From positions 1 to 29,475 of the forward strand of contig JARQWU010000117.1 in NCBI GenBank assembly GCA_040182905.1: DNA of 29,475 nucleotides. Direction: 5' to 3'. The position numbers and the translations under genes are program-made. The notes under the pieces were generated by a model. The model ran no database searches, was not told where the DNA came from, and saw only the letters and a list, made by a program, of their open reading frames with translations. Positions 26,137 to 29,475 of the stretch are shown here, piece by piece. The stretch's first letter is position 1. Each line of letters begins with the position of its first letter. Source of the DNA: Barthelona sp. PAP020. Lineage: Eukaryota > Metamonada: BaSk clade.

Positions 26137-27576
26137 ATGATCGTTGATTGGCAAAGTAGTTTTGCACCTAAAGGCGTATTATTTTGTAGTGTTGATCCTG
26201 AAATTATTCAAAAATCTATTGATGATTCGATTAAGAATATTAGCCATGACTACATCAAACTGAACAAATTTGAAGCCATTTTTGATTATGTCAACCATAT
26301 TTATGAAGAAAAGGTGATTTTTATTTGTATTCCAAATTTGCAAAACTATTGTCCTTCTCAATTAGATAATGAAACTTCTTTCAATCTGATTAAACTAATA
26401 GAATTCTTTGAAAATTGTCCAAACCATGTTCATTTATTTGCAACAAGTCCATCATTTCAACAAATTCATTCGTCATTACTTATTGAAGGAAGATTGTCTG
26501 ACATTGTATCTTTGTCGTCACCCACGCTGCAACAAAAAAAAGATTTGCTTGAAAGCTTATTGAAGGATACACTTGATGAAAATGTTGATTTTAGTCAGTT
26601 GCTTCGTATTTTGAATGGATATTCTCTTGGAGATATTCGAACCTTTTGCACTGTAAGTATGCAACACAATTGTCAAATGAATGGTTCCTTCACTCAGATA
26701 TCACAGAATGATCTAAATTATGCACAGGGCATTGTAAAACCTTCATGTCTATCTGCCTTTTCTGTTGAAGTTCCTCAAGTTAAATGGGAAGATATTGGTG
26801 GTTTGACTGAAACAAAGTTAAAATTACGGCAGCTGATTGAATGGCCTCTAATTCACAAGGAAGCGTTTGAAAGACTTGGAATTGCCAAACAAAGTGGTGT
26901 TTTGCTATATGGACCTCCTGGATGTGCAAAGACGACAATGGTAAAGGCTGTAGCCAATTGTTGTGGGGTGAATTTTATCAGTCTTTCTGGTGCTATGATT
27001 TACTCACCATATGTTGGTGATGCTGAGCAAACAATTAGAGATGCATTTGCTGCTGCTGCTGAAGCATATCCGTGTGTTGTTTTCATTGATGAAATTGATG
27101 CAATTGTTGGTTCTCGTTCTTTGGAATCTTCTGGTGTATCTGGTAACAGTGCTAATTTACGAGTGCTATCAACATTATTGAACGTATTAGATGGTGTTGA
27201 AAAATCGGATGTGATTATTGTTGGTGCCACAAACAGACCTGATTTATTGGATCCAGCATTATTAAGACCTGGAAGATTTGATCAGCATATTCATGTTCCT
27301 TTACCAGATGCTGATGCAAGAAAAGCTATTTTAGAGGTATATTTAAGAAAAATTAATGTTGAAAAGAAAATTGAAATTGAAGATCTGATTGATAAAACCA
27401 AAAATATGAGTGGTGCAGAAATTGAAAATTTTTGCAGAGAAGCTTGTTTTGTTGCATTGAGAGAAAATAAAAATGTTGATATTTTGTTGCAATCACATTT
27501 TAATCAAGCATATTTGCTTTGCAAAAATGATATTAACACAACTGATTTAACTACAGAACTTTTAAATATGATATAA
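26137..27576 (+). CDS. AFG2B: AFG2B (SPATA5L1)-like AAA ATPase with degenerate first domain
   Basis: 479 residues, ATG at 26137. The second AAA domain is intact: WEDIGGL at 217-223, Walker A GPPGCAKT (259-266), Walker B VVFIDEID (314-321), sensor Asn366 in GATNRPD, and arginine fingers in LLRPGRFD (374-382). The GPPGCAKTT form with LSGAMIYSPYVGD after it matches SPATA5L1/AFG2B. The first about 205 residues look like the remnant of AAA domain 1: there is no Walker A, but IIFICIPNL-type core strands and a helical lid (LLRILNGYSLGDIRTFC) remain. Animal AFG2B (about 750 residues) works with AFG2A in the 55LCC complex, in 60S maturation and replisome turnover. An AFG2A or Cdc48-like relative is a less likely alternative. 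Confidence 0.8.
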   Translation: MIVDWQSSFAPKGVLFCSVDPEIIQKSIDDSIKNISHDYIKLNKFEAIFDYVNHIYEEKVIFICIPNLQNYCPSQLDNETSFNLIKLIEFFENCPNHVHLFATSPSFQQIHSSLLIEGRLSDIVSLSSPTLQQKKDLLESLLKDTLDENVDFSQLLRILNGYSLGDIRTFCTVSMQHNCQMNGSFTQISQNDLNYAQGIVKPSCLSAFSVEVPQVKWEDIGGLTETKLKLRQLIEWPLIHKEAFERLGIAKQSGVLLYGPPGCAKTTMVKAVANCCGVNFISLSGAMIYSPYVGDAEQTIRDAFAAAAEAYPCVVFIDEIDAIVGSRSLESSGVSGNSANLRVLSTLLNVLDGVEKSDVIIVGATNRPDLLDPALLRPGRFDQHIHVPLPDADARKAILEVYLRKINVEKKIEIEDLIDKTKNMSGAEIENFCREACFVALRENKNVDILLQSHFNQAYLLCKNDINTTDLTTELLNMI

Positions 27577-27631
27577 ATATTTCCTTTCCTTTTCATAACT
27601 ATTTTTTCTTTTTTGTTTTGTTTTATTTTCG

Positions 27632-28318
27632 ATGATATTTTACGTTTGTATTGCTATCAATCGCACCATAATCTGTGAATATTCTACATCAGCGGGTTAT
27701 TTTTAATATTTTGATTATTTTTCTAATGTTGTAGAAAGATTTGATACTGCCATCAACAGCATCTTTGAAAAATTGCCTGTGGGTCAAGCTGTTGTGAGAA
27801 GATCATTTGATTTTGAAAAGTATTTTTTTAGTGTTATTGTTGAATCTGGTGTAACATATGTATGTTGTTCTGAAAAACAATCAGATCAAAGAACTGTATT
27901 TTTATGTTTGAATGAATTACAAAAAAGATTCTTACAATCTGGTTATCAATCAACAGGTAATTATTCAAAGTTAAGCTTACAAAGAGAATTTGGACACAAT
28001 TTAGCTCAAATTGTCAAACAATATGACAATTCTAGTTTAGATCAAGTTGAAAATGAATTGTATCAAATTACTGATCAAATGACAAAAAATATTTCTGCCT
28101 TAAGTTCAATAGGAAATCGTATGGCTACGATCACTGATGATGCAGCTGGTATGAGCAGAAGAGCTAGGACTTTACATTCGAAATCAAAGAAAGTACACAA
28201 TTCTCAAAGATGTCAACGAATCAAAATGTTTTTGGTAATTGCAGTTGTGTTATTAGTTGTTATTTATTTCATATTTGGCAGTTTATGTGGTTTCACTGCT
28301 CAATGCTTGCGTTCATGA
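27632..28318 (+). CDS. VAMP7-like longin R-SNARE, two exons, zero-layer Ile
   Basis: Exon 1 (27632-27695) gives MIFYVCIAINRTIICEYSTSA, the first strands of a longin domain; exon 2 (27735-28318) completes 215 residues. The longin domain spans about residues 1-118 (VTYVCCSEKQ, LNELQKRFL), the SNARE helix about 123-178, and a membrane anchor about 186-205 (MFLVIAVVLLVVIYFIF), followed by a short luminal end GSLCGFTAQC very like plant and animal VAMP7. Such SNAREs act in fusion with endosomes, lysosomes or the plasma membrane. Spacing of the SNARE layers (Met151, Ile154, Ala158, Met161, Ala165, Leu168) puts Ile147 where R-SNAREs have the zero-layer Arg. Its codon ATA differs from AGA by one base. 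It lies in tandem behind AFG2B (55 bp). Confidence 0.88.
27696..27734 (+). other. 39-nt intron of the VAMP7-like gene
   Basis: It begins GTTATTTT and ends TTCTAATGTTGTAG, with CTAAT eight bases before the end. Splicing makes the split codon G|AA and restores the N-terminal longin strands; the exon 2 frame has no ATG that would give a full longin domain. Confidence 0.85.
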
Positions 28319-28696
28319 AGTGATTATGTAAATATTCATTATTTGTTTTTATTTTGCAAAGAAACATATGTATTTATTGCGTTTCAGATATTTGATTGAA
28401 ATACAGATACATTGCTAAATAATCAATCAAAAATAAATTGGCAGATAATGCTAATAATCTTCTGTTTCTGTCAATCAAGAGATAAGGTTTAAGTTTCAAC
28501 AGTTGAATGAATGTTCATCTCATCAGTAAGACCAATAATAACAAGAATTGAGGTCTATTGTCAACATTTTCTTGTTAAATTCCTGTATCCAGCCCATAAA
28601 GTCACCCACCCTGTATATTTATCAATTTAACCTGCCAATTTTAATGACATATCAACAAAATCAAACATTCAATGGAATTTTTGCATTTGTTTGCAG

Positions 28697-28834
28697 CCAA
28701 GAAGAGCTGTACGTATGAGTGAATAAAAAAGAATGGTGTTTATTTGGTTAAAGGGTTTATTTGATTAAAGGCTTTCGAGATTCGATTGATCTGTTGAAAG
28801 ACTTTAGATTTTCAAAAGTGAAAGGTAAAATTTT
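28697..28834 (+). repeat. Repeat A, copy 1 (diverged, plus orientation)
   Basis: It shares with copies 2 and 3 the run CAAGAAG-GCTGT-CGTATG, then GTGTTTATTTGGTTAAAGG, then GCTTTCGAG...GATTGATCTGTTGAA, and a tail similar to copy 3 (CTTTAGATTTT...GTAAAATTT). It contains an extra internal duplication (TTTATTTGGTTAAAGG / TTTATTTGATTAAAGG). Confidence 0.75.
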
Positions 28835-28836
28835 TG

Positions 28837-28931
28837 TTTCCAAATCAAGAAGCACTGTTCGTATGGGAAAACAAAAAAGATAGTGTTTATTTGGTTAAAG
28901 GTTTTCGAGGCCTGATTGATCTGTTGAATAA
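28837..28931 (+). repeat. Repeat A, copy 2 (plus orientation)
   Basis: From TTTCCAAATCAAGAAGCACT to CTGTTGAATAA. It is highly similar to the reverse complement of 29120-29216, with about a dozen differences over about 95 bases by eye. It begins only a few bases after copy 1 ends. Confidence 0.85.
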
Positions 28932-28958
28932 TTTTAAAATATTGCTTTTGCAATAATT

Positions 28959-29075
28959 AGTCCAGTTGTGAAACAACTATATTTATTTTCAAAGAAAAAG
29001 CAATCAGAGAAAACTCATTTCATTAAATCTCATCAGCAGAAAATGCGTGGCTGTAATTGAATCTTTGTCATCAAG
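28959..29075 (+). repeat. Repeat B, copy 1 (plus orientation)
   Basis: The core 29007-29075 matches the reverse complement of 29252-29322 with only a few substitutions and a 2-base indel. Upstream, TCCAGTTGTGAAACAACT is also shared in shorter form, but here a stretch of about 30 bases separates it from the core. It contains the perfect small hairpin AGTTGT-GAA-ACAACT. Confidence 0.85.
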
Positions 29076-29091
29076 TATGAAAATTTCAGAG

Positions 29092-29216
29092 TTTAAATTT
29101 TACTTCGTAAAATCTAGAGTTATTCAACAGATTAATCGGGCCTCGAAAGCCTTTAACCAAATGAACACTATTCTTTCTTTGTTTACCCATACGAACAGCG
29201 CTTCTTGATTTGGAAA
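29092..29216 (-). repeat. Repeat A, copy 3 (inverted)
   Basis: On the minus strand it reads TTTCCAAATCAAGAAGCGCT... and is the inverted partner of 28837-28931, with the tail shared with copy 1. It contains the perfect hairpin ATTTTAC-TTC-GTAAAAT at 29097-29113. One minus-strand frame is open through this copy and repeat B copy 2, without a plausible ATG. Confidence 0.85.
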
Positions 29217-29251
29217 TAATACAAAAAAAATTAGAATTGAAAATTCTCCCA

Positions 29252-29330
29252 CTTGATGACAAAGATTCAATTACAGCCACACATTTTCTGCGGCTGAGAT
29301 TTAATGAAATGAGTTTTTTCTCAACTGGAC
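29252..29330 (-). repeat. Repeat B, copy 2 (inverted)
   Basis: Inverted partner of 28959-29075, ending at TCCAGTTGAG on the minus strand. Together with copy 3 of repeat A the minus strand reads B then A, whereas the plus strand at the left reads A then B, so this is not one simple long palindrome. Confidence 0.85.
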
Positions 29331-29475
29331 CAATTGCATTTAAATGTTTTTTTATGAATGTAATAAATCATCTTAAAGATCTAAGAAGGATAAATTTAAA
29401 GGGATAAAAATAGTTCTTTCAGTTTTCATCATTTGATTTCTGTTGCTTTTGCTTTTGCTTTTTTTTTTTCTTTTT

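Larger units (their letters stand above)
28319..29475. other. Gene-poor region carrying a repeat cluster
   Basis: About 1.16 kb with no intact gene. 28319-28690 is AT-rich spacer with no recognised element. 28697-29330 is filled by direct and inverted repeats (listed separately). Beyond 29340 the sequence ends in T-rich, (TTTTGC)-like stretches at 29445-29475, possibly the leader or promoter of a gene to the right. No tRNA was recognised. Confidence 0.5.

Noticed and set aside
28319-28700. tRNA or small RNA gene in the right-hand spacer
   Set aside because: No cloverleaf or A/B box pair could be laid out by eye.
29086-29280. Minus ORF of 64 codons in the repeat cluster as a gene
   Set aside because: It starts at GTG, has no ATG of use, and lies wholly within repeats; I list it as repeat debris instead.
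1-29475. CRISPR array, phage or bacterial operon structure
   Set aside because: No regularly spaced repeats with unique spacers, and every recognisable gene is eukaryotic with spliceosomal introns.

Overview
The window is nuclear DNA of an AT-rich, very gene-dense unicellular eukaryote. The gene content is purely eukaryotic: La protein, eIF3c, ribosomal protein eL42, UTP5/WDR43, a longin R-SNARE, a SUMO-type protease, eEFSec, OSCP1 and an androglobin-like calpain-domain protein. All three stop codons end genes, so the standard code is used. Most genes are intronless. I could place three introns (106, 40 and 39 nt), each with a CTAAC/CTAAT element a few bases before the 3' AG. OSCP1 and the androglobin-like protein are families typical of ciliated or flagellated organisms, and eEFSec implies that selenoproteins are made. 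A flagellated protist with a compact genome fits. I cannot name the lineage from the sequence alone.

Layout, left to right. 1-779: no convincing gene. 780-6460: two minus-strand proteins with propeller-like N-terminal regions that share an unfamiliar 'NGGN' module, flanking a plus-strand La gene. 6637-9541: a LEM/Src1-type inner nuclear membrane protein, a coiled-coil protein and a glycolipid transfer protein. 9965-13265: eEFSec converging on a Ulp1/SENP protease. 13398-17331: eL42 with an intron directly after its ATG, eIF3c, and OSCP1. 17437-20550: a bacterial-looking metallo-beta-lactamase-fold hydrolase, a secreted single-pass membrane protein with a proline-rich repeat tail, and an RNase PH-fold exosome-like subunit. 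20603-23563: the androglobin-like protein. 23685-28318: a possible Dcp1, two-exon UTP5, an AFG2B-like AAA ATPase and a two-exon VAMP7-like SNARE. 28319-29475: no intact gene, but a cluster of direct and inverted repeats.

Genes are packed as divergent pairs sharing 47-271 bp and as convergent pairs sharing about 105-226 bp. Several convergent gaps carry short palindromes or AATAAA motifs readable on both strands. Functionally the set is housekeeping (ribosome biogenesis, translation, RNA decay, membrane traffic, nuclear envelope) plus cilium-linked genes. No single pathway cluster or mobile system is evident. The most unusual items are the shared NGGN module, an R-SNARE with isoleucine at the zero layer, an eL42 with glutamate at the cycloheximide-determining proline, and the terminal repeat cluster.
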